From Sepiola atlantica (lineage: Eukaryota > Mollusca > Cephalopoda > Sepiida > Sepiolidae), in the NCBI GenBank assembly GCA_963556195.1, contig OY744519.1:103244000-103307999 (forward strand): DNA of 64,000 bases, in the 5' to 3' direction. Within the stretch, counting starts at the first letter, position 1; every line of letters begins with the position of its first letter. Shown here in pieces: positions 21,575 to 32,161 of this stretch. Below the pieces are notes generated by a model. The model searched no databases and had not been told where the DNA came from. It was given only the letters and a program-made list of their open reading frames with translations. Both the position numbers and the translations under genes were made by a program.

Positions 21575-22440
21575 TAACTGCATTGCATAGCTCGTGTCTT
21601 TCAATTGTAGGCGTGTCCCTTTTCTTCCTGAGATTTTCATGGATGGCTCTGCTCTTGAGAAGAAATCGACTCTGAAACTTCTTGGTCTTTCTCTGTCATC
21701 AAATCTTTCTTGGAGTTCATACATTAGATCCATTACTCTTTCTGCTTCTCGTAAAGTCGGTTCTCTTTATCGCTTCAAGCACTTTCTCACACCTGAGACT
21801 ATTCTCTATCTCTACAAATCTACAATCAGACCATGTATGGAGTACTGTTGTCATATTTGGGCTGGTGAATCTCTGTCCCATTTGAAAGTTCTTGATGAGG
21901 TGCAGAAACATATCTGTAATTTGATTGGCCCTACCCTTTCTTCTTCTCTGCACCCTCTCTCACACAGGCGTGATGTTGCTAGTCTCAGTCTTTTCTATAA
22001 ATACTATTATGGCATGTGTTCTTCAAAATTGTCTGATCTATTCCTTGCTTATTTTGTTCCAGCTCGTTTGACTCGTTGGTCTAATGGTCTCCATCAATTC
22101 ACTGTTTTGATACCTCATTGTAATACAGCTTCCTATTCCAGTAGCTTCTTCCCAAGAACTGCAGGCTTGTGGAACTCTCTTCCTGCTGACTTTTTTCCTC
22201 CTACCTATAGCCTTAGTTTTTTTAAGACTAAGGCCAATAAGCATCTCCTGTATTTGCGATAGTCATATTTCGTTCTTGTTAGCTCCTTACATAAAGTGGC
22301 TTCATGCCTTGTCTGGAGCGATTTCCATAAAAAAATTTCAATTCAATATTCGTTTTTATCTTGTTTATGCTTTTGTTTTGTTTATGCTTTTCATATCCTT
22401 CATTAATAAACTGAATGAATTAAATTCCTATTCATTTAAA
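21575..22440 (+). mobile_element. LINE 3' portion with open C-terminal frame
   Basis: A 5'-truncated non-LTR element of the same family as the fragment at 6160. The untranslated 3' part ends around 22440 in an AATAAATT/GAATTAAATT-like AT-rich stretch. Confidence 0.75.
21594..22262 (+). CDS. LINE reverse transcriptase, C-terminal domain (5'-truncated)
   Basis: An uninterrupted frame of 222 codons. STLKLLGLSLSSNLSWSSY corresponds to the strand-and-loop region after the RT palm (family wording 'LG...W..H'). RKVGSLYRFKHFLTPETIL and STIRPCMEYCCHIWAG follow, then LSHRRDVASLSLFYKYYYG and PRTAGLWNSLPADFFP, the conserved C-terminal region of jockey/CR1-type elements. No catalytic YxDD is included, so it cannot work alone. 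The frame is intact, unlike every other LINE piece here, so this copy may be younger. The ATG is internal; there is no sign of a promoter. Confidence 0.75.
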   Translation: MSFNCRRVPFLPEIFMDGSALEKKSTLKLLGLSLSSNLSWSSYIRSITLSASRKVGSLYRFKHFLTPETILYLYKSTIRPCMEYCCHIWAGESLSHLKVLDEVQKHICNLIGPTLSSSLHPLSHRRDVASLSLFYKYYYGMCSSKLSDLFLAYFVPARLTRWSNGLHQFTVLIPHCNTASYSSSFFPRTAGLWNSLPADFFPPTYSLSFFKTKANKHLLYLR

Positions 22441-22924
22441 ATTTTCTCAACTCGTCTCTTCATTCTCTCAATCCTTTGTTTTTGAAGATCATCACAGTCT
22501 GTAACATTGGCCAACACCATTTATGAGTGCGTTATTGCTTTTATAAGTGTGTGTAATTATCATATGATGCTGCAATAAAGTGGTTCAATCTTTTCTTCTT
22601 TTCCTTCCGTGAAGCTTATTACTAACATCCTTTTTTCGCTGTTGTCGTCTCCTTGTTTTTAATAACGGCGGTTGTAAAAGTTATTAATAATGACAGCACA
22701 AAATCATTTGGGGTTTAACAATTCTTTCAGAGTTTTTTTTCTATAGCATGTAGTATACATACAGCTATCCCTAATCCATTCCTCATAGTGGATTGGAGCA
22801 CATCTGTTCTCTCTTACAATACAGAAAAAAAGAGAATGATTTGATCAGTTTATCCACTGTGTGCCAATAGCGACTTTCGGTTCTGATGCAATATCCTTAT
22901 ATGTAGCCCTAATGCTAAATGTTT

Positions 22925-23020
22925 CACTTCTAATGGAATTTTCCACTATTCTAGCCTTATGCTCACTCTAGCCTTGTGTGGAAAATACTGTTTTAATTTT
23001 CATTATTTTACCCCACCCAC
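22925..23020 (+). repeat. Short dispersed repeat, copy 1
   Basis: The block from CACTTCTAATGGAATTTTCC through GTGGAAAATACTGTTTTAAT recurs at 24976-25065 at about 90% identity. TGGAATTTTCCAC and GTGGAAAATAC within it are inverted relative to each other. Confidence 0.7.
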
Positions 23021-23695
23021 ATATAATCTTGCGGCCTTTTTAGTTTATGCTGGTAAATGCTGGCAAAATAAAAAAGAGCTCTAATGGGAGATAACTTATC
23101 TCAACTTATTTTTAGATTTTATTTCAACAAAGGATTTCTGTTTATTTTTTATTTTTTATCTCACCTTATTTTTATATTCTTGTTAATTTATTTTAAGGAT
23201 TTATTTTTTCAATAATCTAGAGTTATCTAGGAAAGCTGCTAAATGGACTTCATTTTCCATTAGTTTTGGTACAAGCAAAATAAATGTCCAGTCGAAATCT
23301 TTCATTTTGACTGGTCCACAATACATTCTTTATTGGTACAGGGACCTCCTAAGTTTGACTTTAAAAAAAATTTATTTATGAATTCTCCAAAATATTATAT
23401 TCCAGTTTCAAAACAAATCAACATCTTTGTTTCTTCCAATGGAAAAGCTGTTTTCCATTCACTAGCCAATTAAAAAATATTTTCTTCATTTCCATTTAAA
23501 AAAAAAATATCTTATATAAAAAGATTAACTAAAAATCTTTGTTGAAATCAATTGTTAAAAAAAAAATCGAGACAAGTTACCTTGCTACATCTATTTATTT
23601 TTTAAATTTATTTTCATTCGAAAGTTAAATAGAATTATTGATTAAAATAAAAGAAGTTCAAAGAGACATACTAAATGAGATAAACATGTCATTTC

Positions 23696-24262
23696 CCGAC
23701 CTATGTAATTTTATCGGAAAAATGATATGCATTCGCTCAAAAATGGTATTTAAAAAAAAGATTATGGCATGCTGAATGTATTGGCGTTAAAATCAATAAA
23801 TTCACTATTAGGTATGAAATAAAAAAGCACTTTTTAAATTAGTAAATTAGCCGACATATTGGCATAAATTCAAGATAGACGTGTGTAAGTTTTCTGTAAG
23901 TTAGTGGATATAAAGCTTGAAACGGAGAATGGAGAATAGTTAAAACGAAAAGAAGTCTTTTAGTGAGTTATAGAAAAATAATTTATTTGAATCAATTTAA
24001 ATATTTATAAAATTATTTGTTTTACAACAACTCTTTTGTTTTCGCAACATATCGAAATATATTTTTTTATTACTCACTTTACTTCTTTTTATCTTGATTG
24101 TTCTCCATTCCAAGTTTTTAATTTTAAAAGTGTTGTTTGTTTCCTATTTCATACGTAATACTTAATTGATTTTAACGCCAATACGTTCAGCATGTCATAA
24201 TCGTAAAAAACTGCATTCTTTTAGCTACTAGATATCGTTTTAAAGATAAAATTACATGAGCC
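23696..24262. mobile_element. Fold-back (inverted-repeat) element, about 570 bp
   Basis: Its ends are reverse complements (CGACCTATGTAATTTTATC against GATAAAATTACATGAGCCG). Inner blocks also match: TTATGGCATGCTGAATGTAT (23763) with ATACGTTCAGCATGTCATAA (24181), and GGAGAATAGTTAAAACG with the opposite strand near 24090-24120. The centre is near 23985. No coding capacity. Confidence 0.8.
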
Positions 24263-24298
24263 GGTAAACTACATGTTTACCCTAGATAAACAAAATGT

Positions 24299-24304
<6 letters not shown>

Positions 24305-24341
<37 letters not shown>
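24305..24341. repeat. (TA)n microsatellite
   Basis: About 37 bases, 28 bases from the hammerhead ribozyme at 24369. Confidence 0.9.
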
Positions 24342-24343
<2 letters not shown>

Positions 24344-24368
24344 AATAAATATTTGCTATTGTTTATTA

Positions 24369-24423
24369 TCTATGTACGTATACGTTTCGTCCTTTTTTAA
24401 TAATCGGGACTCATCAGCATAGA
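24369..24423 (-). ncRNA. Hammerhead ribozyme, type I, canonical fold
   Basis: Minus strand, 5' to 3': stem I TCTATG (24423-24418); core CTGATGA (24417-24411); stem II GTCC (24410-24407) closing a 14-base loop with GGAC (24392-24389); GAA (24388-24386); stem III ACG, loop TATA, CGT (24385-24376); A (24375) as the base before the cut; then CATAGA (24374-24369) completing stem I. All conserved core bases and the G-C pair after CTGATGA are present. Short helix III is typical of hammerheads in Penelope-like elements and retrozymes. Cleavage would fall between 24375 and 24374. It is flanked by (TA)n and by a fold-back element. Confidence 0.82.
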
Positions 24424-24436
24424 GATATGACTATTC

Positions 24437-24530
24437 ACTATCGGTCATGCGATTCGAAACCCCGGATTACAAGTATTTTGCAACTCAAATTCGATGCCTT
24501 AACCACACGGCCAATTTTAAATAGCGAATA
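24437..24530 (-). repeat. tRNA-like SINE head
   Basis: The minus strand reads GCCGTGTGGTTAAGGC (A box) and GGGGTTTCGAATCGC (B box) about 35 bases later, in a tRNA-Ser/Leu-like layout. It is too altered to fold as a full tRNA, so it is called a SINE remnant. Confidence 0.55.
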
Positions 24531-24640
24531 AACGGTGATAATTTTAACACTTTATCGGCGGCTTAACTTCTAGAGCGTTCTACTTCTTTATTTATATATA
24601 TATTATATAAAAAAAAACTATTTTTAAATTCCTCTTTCAG

Positions 24641-24950
24641 GGCCAAGTGCAGTTGTTGGTGAAATTGCCCTTATAAAGAAGGACTGCGTTCGTACAGCCA
24701 GTGTTGTCGTGGATGAAGAGGTGGACCTTGTCGTCATTGACCAAGAACTGTACAACCGATCCGTGCGGGAAACATTGGAACGTGACTACATAGAAAAGCG
24801 TAATTTTGTCATCGATAATCCACTCTTCAAAGACTTGGCACCAAAAACCAAACGACAGCTAATCATTTGCCTGAAGAAAGAAACATTCCAATATGGCAAC
24901 GTTATCATCCGGCAAGGCATGGATCTTGAAAAGACCTACTTTGTTTTGCA
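24641..24950 (+). CDS. CNB-domain protein, exon: phosphate-binding cassette and start of second CNB domain
   Basis: CTCTTTCAG acceptor, CA|GTAAGT donor. Residues 166-182, VVGEIALIKKDCVRTAS, match the CNB phosphate-binding cassette (family pattern G-E-[LI]-A-L ... R-[AT]-A): Glu169 is the ribose-hydroxyl ligand position and Arg179 the phosphate ligand position, with one extra residue between them relative to PKA. Both key residues are kept, so ligand binding by the first domain is plausible. The exon goes on through the barrel-closing strands, a helix, NPLFKDLAPKTKRQL, and the second domain's turn VIIRQGMDLEKTYFVLQ. The next intron is the largest (19.5 kb). Confidence 0.95.
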
Positions 24951-24975
24951 GTAAGTACTTCTTCAATAACAGATT

Positions 24976-25065
24976 TCACTTCTAATGGAATTTTCCACTA
25001 TTCTAACCTCATGCTCACTCTAACCTTATGTGGAAAATACCGTTTTAATTTTTATTATTTTGACA
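24976..25065 (+). repeat. Short dispersed repeat, copy 2
   Basis: Second copy of 22925-23020; it starts 26 bases after the splice donor of the exon ending at 24950. Confidence 0.7.
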
Positions 25066-25260
25066 CACGCACACTGAACTTTTCTATATTTTATATCCCA
25101 GACAATCACAGGGATTTAGAAACGTGTTTATGATACACTCTCTCTGAATTATGAAACTGTTCAAATTTTGAAAAAAATAATAAACAGGTGTTATAGACGT
25201 AGATTGTCTATCACATTAAATGAAATATGCTTAAAAGAATGATTGCTGAGTCTCTGTCTT

Positions 25261-25263
<3 letters not shown>

Positions 25264-25326
<63 letters not shown>

Positions 25327-25776
25327 AAAACTCACATGTGGGGGAACCTTTAGTGGGTTCCCCCACGTGTGAGCTTTTTTATCTCTTTTTTTTTGTTTTT
25401 GTTTGCTTTCACTCAAAAATGAACTACTGTATAGTGTAGGTTTTTTCAAGACACTTTAATCCAAGAACTTTTTACTCTTTGTGAATATTTTCTGATGATT
25501 TTGTAGTGTTGCAGAGACGATATTGACATAAAAATGTTGTTTGGCACAAGACAAATGAAACGGACCGTAAAAATTATATCTCACAGAAATGTTATGTTTT
25601 TTGGAAATGTGAAAAAATAAAAATAATAAAATAAAACCATGGTTATTGGAATATAATATGAATTGACTTATATTTGCTCTGTTATCAATAATTGACAATC
25701 ATCGAGCTGAATCTTTTAAGGAGACTACAAAGTAAAAGGAACTGATGGTATATGCTAATACATATATTGTCATAAA

Positions 25777-25837
<61 letters not shown>

Positions 25838-26044
25838 TGTTATGAAAATACATTTATGGCAATTAATCTACACAGAGGCTCCCGCGTGCATCCCGGGGTG
25901 GGGGATCTTCAGGCTAATTGCCATAAATATATTTTCATAACTTACTACCTAGCTCTACTTACGTATTGAGCACTGTTGAAGTAAATACTGAACATTGATA
26001 CATAAAAAATTATATCTCCTTATAAAATTTTATGTGGATACATG

Positions 26045-26098
<54 letters not shown>
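25264..26098. repeat. Cluster of three (TA)n tracts
   Basis: TA runs at 25264-25324, 25782-25834 and 26047-26098. Between them lie the hairpin at 25329 and a 60-base inverted pair of TATGAAAATAYATTTATGGC (25840 and 25920) around GTGCATCCCGGGGTG. Confidence 0.85.
25329..25372. repeat. GC-rich hairpin
   Basis: CTCACATGTGGGGGAACC pairs with GGTTCCCCCACGTGTGAG across a short loop, a near-perfect 18-bp stem right beside a (TA)n tract. Confidence 0.8.
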
Positions 26099-26101
<3 letters not shown>

Positions 26102-26236
26102 AGTATAAATTCCTTTACTTATACAAACATTATTGGCTACATATGTGCATACATGTTTCAGCTGGGATCTTTTTCGAAATCCAGCCTCATTGGGCCATAT
26201 TACAAAAAAAGTTTCAATTTATAAGATATATATATA

Positions 26237-26352
26237 TATAAACAATAGAAATTCAGATTCCAGTGACCATATTGTTATTATTCAGTGAAAAGATCTAATT
26301 CTTTACGGTCTGTTTCGTCATCACCCAGACAAACAAGGCGTACAGACATATC
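26237..26352 (-). repeat. Penelope-type terminal repeat, inverted (left)
   Basis: It is the reverse complement of 34526-34640 at about 85% identity: CCTTGTTTGTCTGGG, GATGACGAAACAGACCGTAA and CACTGGAATCTGAATTTC in its minus-strand reading. These arms bracket the Penelope-like element. Confidence 0.75.
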
Positions 26353-26659
26353 TTGAATACAGATAACTTTTCCCCCAAAACATAGCGATTTCAACTCATA
26401 AATCTTATTTGAAGGATATGATTCATGCAATCAACTCATTTGTGAAGAGAATTCAAAGAAGGTTTTCCACTATCAGCCCAACACTAGAAATGAACAAAAG
26501 TCAGAAAACCTCACACAAAGAAACATTGAGCATCCAGATTACAAAACAGATTCATCGAACTCTAAAAACTCATGCGCAAAATTCTACCACATTAAGACAC
26601 ACATCTCTGCATTGGACGCATTTGAACAATATGGTTAAAATCAAATCAAAGTAAAAACA

Positions 26660-27118
26660 TACACAACAATTTAATACTAAAGGAACTACATAAAAATTAT
26701 AGAATAACAAGTCAAAATGATCTCAACAGCATTAACGCTTCAGCTAAGGAAATATTTTCTAAAATAAACATTGATAAAAATGTAGAAGTATACACTCTAA
26801 AATGCCCTAGATTCACTCTTAAGAGGCATAAACTGGATTTCAACAATAACCCTACGATAAATTTAATTTCACCTTGTGCATCTGACATTGGAATCATTAG
26901 TAAAATAAATTTAGATGGAATTTTACCTAAGATAAAACAGAAAACATACCATAACATGGTCATCCTCTGAAGTTTTATTGAAATGGTTTAAGGAATTGCC
27001 ACAAAGTAAAAACCAAAGATGTATAACGTTTGATATAGACTCATATTACTCTTTAATTTTCCCCATCATTATTAAATAATACCCTAGATATAGCCAACAA
27101 AAGAAACAAACTTGATGA
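26660..27118 (+). pseudogene. Penelope-like reverse transcriptase, N-terminal part
   Basis: In shifting frames: YTLKCPRFTLKRHK with NPTINLISPCASDIGIISK, then SEVLLKWFKELPQ and CITFDIDSYYS (27021-27056). FDI-D-YY is the RT motif A with the catalytic Asp. The wording 'TLK-H... NP..RLI.P..S..GIISK' is that of the reverse transcriptases joined to GIY-YIG domains. Frameshifts near 26965 and 27060 break it. Confidence 0.7.
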
Positions 27119-27122
27119 AATA

Positions 27123-28183
27123 TGTATAACGAAAGGACCCCACACACTTCTTTCTGACCCCGTGGGTATCGTTGTCGGCCACTCATGCACAGGTGTTTGA
27201 TATCCCGAGTAAAACAGATACCTCACTCTGATCCGGTGTCACTGAACCACTTGTAACATAGGTGGTCCACTCGTGTCTCTATCTCTGTGCTCACACGTCT
27301 GATTCTCTGCGCACAAATCTTTCCAGACTGTGAACACCCTCTTTGGGCCGATGATCGTCAATAGTTGCTGTAAAAAAAAAGGATATGTCGAATTCCCTCC
27401 AGGGTTGTGATGACGGCGATGATGATGAGGGGGGGGGGGAATACTATGGGCAACGTCATCCAAACAAGAGGCCTTTCGCGCGACCTCCCGCTTGGTAGCC
27501 GCTCGAGTCTGAGCTCCGGCTAACATGACCGTCCAGGCCGCGATCCCAAATCTAACTGCTCGTCTACTCAAAACAAAATCCTTTCTCTTCCCAAAAAGGC
27601 ATATTGTAACACCCTTTCTTTTTCCTTGGGTCTCTCTTCCTCTCTCGAGTCGTTGGGGTCGGGCGGTGTGCGCGAGGGACTTACTCTCTTTCTCTTTTCT
27701 CGTTGGGTGGTGAGGGGCGCGTCTCTTCACTGATTCAGATAATTTGAATTTCTCTATTAGATTTCATTGCCGTGATAACAAACACATTACTCGGTTTCTC
27801 TCTGTGACATGGACCTTTGTCCTAATTAATGATGACAGCTTAGATGGCTATCTCTGGCCATCCTTCTTGCCCATCCAACTATACACGGGTTTTTCTTGTT
27901 GATGTTTTTTTTTAGAATTTGATGATTAAGCTGTTATCAATATTCCACCTCTCTGGTAAATGTCTTCCCATTGTGTGGTGATAATTGCAATGACAACTTA
28001 AGAAACCTTCCCAGACTTTTCGGCGCTCAATCCAGTTTGTTTTCTATAGCCGATTCCGTGGAGAATATATACTAGTCTTAATTCTCTACCTCAATTCTAC
28101 GTAGGGCCCCACATCATCGCCAAGATGCATGCCAGTGCGCCCCAAGGGTGCACGACCCAGTTGGCCCCAATTATTACGTCACA
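27123..28183 (-). repeat. Solo LTR, family S, copy 2
   Basis: 1061 bp, begins TGTATAACG and ends TCACA in plus-strand reading (TG...CA in its own orientation, TGTGACGTAATAATTGG at the 5' end). It is flanked by AATA at 27119-27122 and 28184-28187. It lies inside the Penelope-like RT. The frame at 27239-27730 is a shadow in LTR sequence. Confidence 0.85.
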
Positions 28184-28187
28184 AATA

Positions 28188-29151
28188 AACTATGAACCAG
28201 AAAAAATAGAGAACTGAATTTTGATATAACTATGAGAGCTCCATATTCTGCACAGGTTACTGATTTTGTTGGTCACTATTCTACCAGAAATTTACAAAGA
28301 TATACCAGGGATGTTGGGATAGTGCACTATTCTTTGTTAATTGTAATAACAGAAATTTGGAAATAAACAAAAAAAGATTTACTTTCTTTCTTTAAGAAAT
28401 TAAAACTCAAAATAACTATAAAGATAAATAATAAAATGGTAAATTTCTTGGATATAAAATTAAATTTAATGAAAACAACGTTAACCCCTACCATGAACCT
28501 AACCATACTCTATATAGACAGTAACTCTAACCATCGACAGTCTGTGAAAAATGCACTTATCCCAAACATTTCTATGAGAATATCAAAGATATCCTCTAAT
28601 AAACAGATATTCAATCATAACTAACATATTATAACAAAGCATTAGTAAGATAATACTGCTACGAAAGTAATTTGTTAAAAATGCATCAAAAAGTAGCTGT
28701 AACATTTGTAAATAAAACATCATACCAGATTATATCATATAGTATGACCATGGGAAATACAGAAATCAGGAAATATACCAATAATAAAAATTCAGTTAAG
28801 AGGATAAAAATAAACAAACATTCAATAGATAATTTGCAAACACATAACTTAGCAAAAATTTACACGAATAAACATCTCACAAATGATAATTGTAATAATA
28901 AGAAAAATAGATGGTGAATACCTAAATAATATTCCTCAATAGTTTTATCAAATCATTGAAAAGAATTTCCCTAGGATAGTAGATTAAGTTAATAAAAAAC
29001 AGTGTAAAACTGGCATACTCAACACCAATTAATTTAGCTTCAAATATTATAGCTTTTAATGATACTAAAATAAATAGGAAAATAAATATTGAAGTATAAA
29101 ATAAATATTCTAACCAACAATTAGAACATAATGTAATTGTAGAAAAATAAT
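28188..29151 (+). pseudogene. Penelope-like reverse transcriptase, C-terminal part
   Basis: YTRDVGI (about 28297-28318) sits at the place of the catalytic Y-x-D-D box and has the second Asp changed to Val. Then follow FFKKLKLKITIKINNKMVNF, LDIKLNLM, and SMRISKISSNKQIF, matching the family's thumb region, and near 29000-29140 KNSVKLAYSTPINLAS and NKYSNQQLEHNVIVEK. It reads straight up to the Gypsy insertion at 29152. Confidence 0.7.
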
Positions 29152-29323
29152 TGTAGTATCAAAGGTAATTGATGCCCGTCTCACCCCTTTGATTAATAGT
29201 GGAATGTTCTACATTCGTGTAATATATTAAGAGTGAATATTGAATACTATTTGTGGCAGAAAGCAACGAATAGTTAAATAAAACTTATCCGTAAGTTATT
29301 TTCGGCTTCCAGTTTTTATTACA
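29152..29323 (+). repeat. 5' LTR of Gypsy element
   Basis: 172 bp, TG...CA. The frame of gag starts at 29341, 18 bases after it. Confidence 0.92.
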
Positions 29324-29340
29324 ATTTATTTAACTTCGTT

Positions 29341-30150
29341 ATGGAACGTTACCTGAAACCCGATCGTCTAGACCTTAATACGGCCGACTCGGAATCTACT
29401 GGAGAAAAATGTTCGAATGATTACTTACAGTGCTACAGTTATCTTCAAACACAGCCTTTACAAGTACTGAGAAATATACCCTTTTCTTACATCATGTTTC
29501 TACTGCTATTTATAGAAATTTATCTGAATGTGTGAATTACGAAACTGCTGTGGACATTTTAGAAGCCATATTTGTCAAGAAAAAAATACTATTTTTGCTA
29601 GACATTTACTTGCTACCCGGCATCAACAACCAGAAAAAAGCCTTGAACAGTACCTTCAGATTCTAAAGACATTAAGTCGCGAGTGTGAATTTACAGCCTT
29701 AACGGTGAACCAAGCAAGAGATGTTTTTATCAGGGACGGATTTACTAATGGAATACAGTCCAACCAAATAAGACAAAGACTACTAAAGAATAAAGACTTA
29801 GACTTGCCAACAGCTTATGAACAAGCTCTAACGTTGGACATGGCACAGAAGCAGTCTGTCTTCTATTTACAATCTGATATTTTGGGAGCTGCTATCATAG
29901 CCCCTCTTTTGCATGTTCAAAATTCTTCCATTGTTCAAGATGCTCCCACACCTCCTTCTAACGATCACGAACAACTTATCACTGCTGCCTCAGCTGGATC
30001 CACATGCTACTTTTGTAGCCTTCGTATACATGCTCGTTCGTCCTGCCTGGCTCGAGAGGTTAGATGCCACAAGTGTGATAAGCAGGGACATTTTTCGAAG
30101 TTTGCCGGTCAGCTTCTTCAAAATAATGTTCGGCTACTCTTGCTACTGTA
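29341..30150 (+). pseudogene. Gypsy gag
   Basis: It starts MERYLKPDRLDLNTADSE, then shifts frame near 29430-29550 (STAIYRNLSECVNYETAVDI). From 29590 a clean stretch gives FARHLLATRHQQPEKSLEQY, TLSRECEFTALTVNQARDVF and IQSNQIRQRLLKNKDLDL. The C-terminal zinc-knuckle region is CYFCSLRIHARSSC and CHKCDKQGHFSKF, the last Cys of the second knuckle replaced by Phe. At least two frameshifts separate the parts. Confidence 0.88.
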
Positions 30151-30596
30151 GCACCAATTACAATATCAGCTGCATTTCCCGGCTGCCTCTCAAAAACAAT
30201 TGTGAGGGTTAAAATCAATGGATTGACTATTCATGCGCTTATTGATACAGGCAGTTCCGAAAGTTTTTATTAATGCCTGTATCGTAAAAGTGAATAAATG
30301 GGAAATATTTCCTTGTTCAAACCAAATATCAATGGCAAATTCATCTTTATCGTCCCATGTAATTGGATACTGCATGGTTAATCTGAAACTAAAAGGAAAC
30401 TCCTATCAAAGGAATCAAATTATCGGTAATGAAAAACCTCTGCTGCGAAGTGATTTTGAGCCACAATTTCCTAAAACAACATTCACATGTTGAAATCCCT
30501 TTTGGTGGCCCCCAAGCCGGTTCTAAGCGTATGTGGACTAGCAGCTGTCAAAGTGCGGTACCCGTCACTTTTTACAAACTTAATTCCTGACTGAAC
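30150..30596 (+). pseudogene. Gypsy pol, protease to RT linker
   Basis: GLTIHALIDTGSSESFI-type wording occurs near 30222-30268 (LIDTGSSE is the retroviral-type aspartic protease active site, D-T/S-G). Later pieces resemble the segment before RT (KPVLSVCGLAAVKVRYPSLF, about 30512-30572). It is broken by frameshifts and ends at the LTR inserted at 30597. Confidence 0.75.
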
Positions 30597-31838
30597 TGTA
30601 AAGGTACCCCATTCTGATCCTGCGTCATGGCATCAGATATAACATATGACCCCACACGCTTCTGCGTCACGGAACCACTTATAACAAGGTACTCCACTCG
30701 TGTCTCTGTCTTACTGCTCACGCCTCTGGATCTCTACACAGAGATCTTGCCAGACCGTAAACACTCTTCAGCCAATCGTCGTAGTGGCAATAAAAAAATA
30801 TGTTGGTCGAAATTCTTCTGGGGCAGGATGACGATGATGTTGATGATGACTTAGTCGATTTTGTCTCTGTGAAGGCAAAAGTTATTCAAGCGGCACAAAT
30901 CAATAATAGAAATAACAACATCGGTGAGGTCTTTTTGTATGAAATAATTATTAAACAAGGTAAAAGAAAGAATTGATTTAACGCTGAAATAAAGTTTATC
31001 TTTTGGTAATTTCTTTTACATTCAACCATTACGTTGTTTCTCTATGCGTGCGTGCGGATCCATTTACGATTATTTTCACAAGTTGAACTTATCTAATTAA
31101 AACGATGGGGAGAATAGTTCAGCCAACGCGCTCTCTGCTTATAGTCGCACGGTACACGGGCCGATTTGCGACTCGCGTCTCCGCCGCCCAAGTGTGTTCT
31201 GTCTTCTCGTTCTAACTCAAAGTCCTTTCTCTTACTGAAAAGGTGTATGGTCATACTCTTCCCTCCATCCCAACATATTTCTCTATATCTTTCTTCCTCT
31301 CTCAGGGATTTGGAGGGAGGTCGCGTCCCTCTCCCAACGATACAGATAAATGAGATTTCTCTCTTTGGTTTTTGTTTTATTGCTATTATGATAAAACAAT
31401 TATTCTTCCTCTTTCGTTCTGGAGCAAAAGGCCGTTCGCCCTAATTACTCACGACAGCTTAGATGGTTATTTTGGCCATCAGCTTAGACCGCCCGGCTAG
31501 CCGTAACACTGATACACTGATCATATGTTTTTTTTGTTGATGTTTATTTAGCACCCTGGTGATTAAGAGATCTTGCCCAAATTCTTGGCAACATATGTTT
31601 ACCGTCGGCTTTGTGTGTGGTTAAATGCAATTGGCAATTTTACATGACTTTTCTTAGACAACCCAGACATATTGTCGCCGGCTCTGGCCGATGTTTGGAT
31701 AGTCGATTCGTGTTGAATATATATACTAGTCTTATATCTCCACTTCGTTTCTACGTAGGGCCTAGCATCATCACTAAGATGCATATTAGCGCGCCACTAG
31801 GGTACCCGATCCCCGTCGGTCCTGATTACTCTGTCACA
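30597..31838 (-). repeat. Solo LTR, family S, copy 3
   Basis: 1242 bp. In plus reading it begins TGTAAAGGTACC and ends CTGTCACA; the 4-bp target duplication GAAC flanks it (30593-30596, 31839-31842). It cuts the pol region of the Gypsy element between the linker and the RT start. Confidence 0.9.
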
Positions 31839-32161
31839 GAACCAATAGCAGTAAAATCAAGACGCTATTCACAAACGGACAAACAGTTCATAGCAGCAGA
31901 AGTAACAAAACTAATTAAGGAAGGAATTATAGAGCCAAGTGAATCTCCATGGAGAGCCAAGGTCCTCGTAACAGCCACCGAAAATCACAAGAAAAGGATG
32001 GTCATTGACTATTCTCAGACCGTCAACAGATACACATTACTCGACGCCTATCCACTGCCTCGTATTGACGAAATAATTTCTAATATTGCAAAATATCACA
32101 TTTTCAGTACTTTAGATCTCAGAAGTGCCTACCATCAAGTACCTATCAAGCCAGATTTCCG
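31839..32161 (+). pseudogene. Gypsy reverse transcriptase, N-terminal part
   Basis: EPIAVKSRRYSQTDKQFI, LIKEGIIEPSESPWRA, KKRMVIDYSQTVNRYT, DAYPLPRIDEII and FSTLDLRSAYHQVPIK (motif A; the Asp in LDL is the first catalytic residue). The frame is open for about 105 codons and stops where the sequence jumps to integrase at 32162: motifs B to E, RNase H and the integrase zinc finger are missing. Confidence 0.9.

Noticed and set aside
24437..24530. A tRNA-Ser gene
   Set aside because: Box wording fits but the stems are broken and no CCA-type end or full cloverleaf can be drawn.
27239..27730. 163-codon minus-strand frame, Arg/His/Pro-rich
   Set aside because: It lies wholly within solo LTR copy 2 and is not kept in the other three copies.
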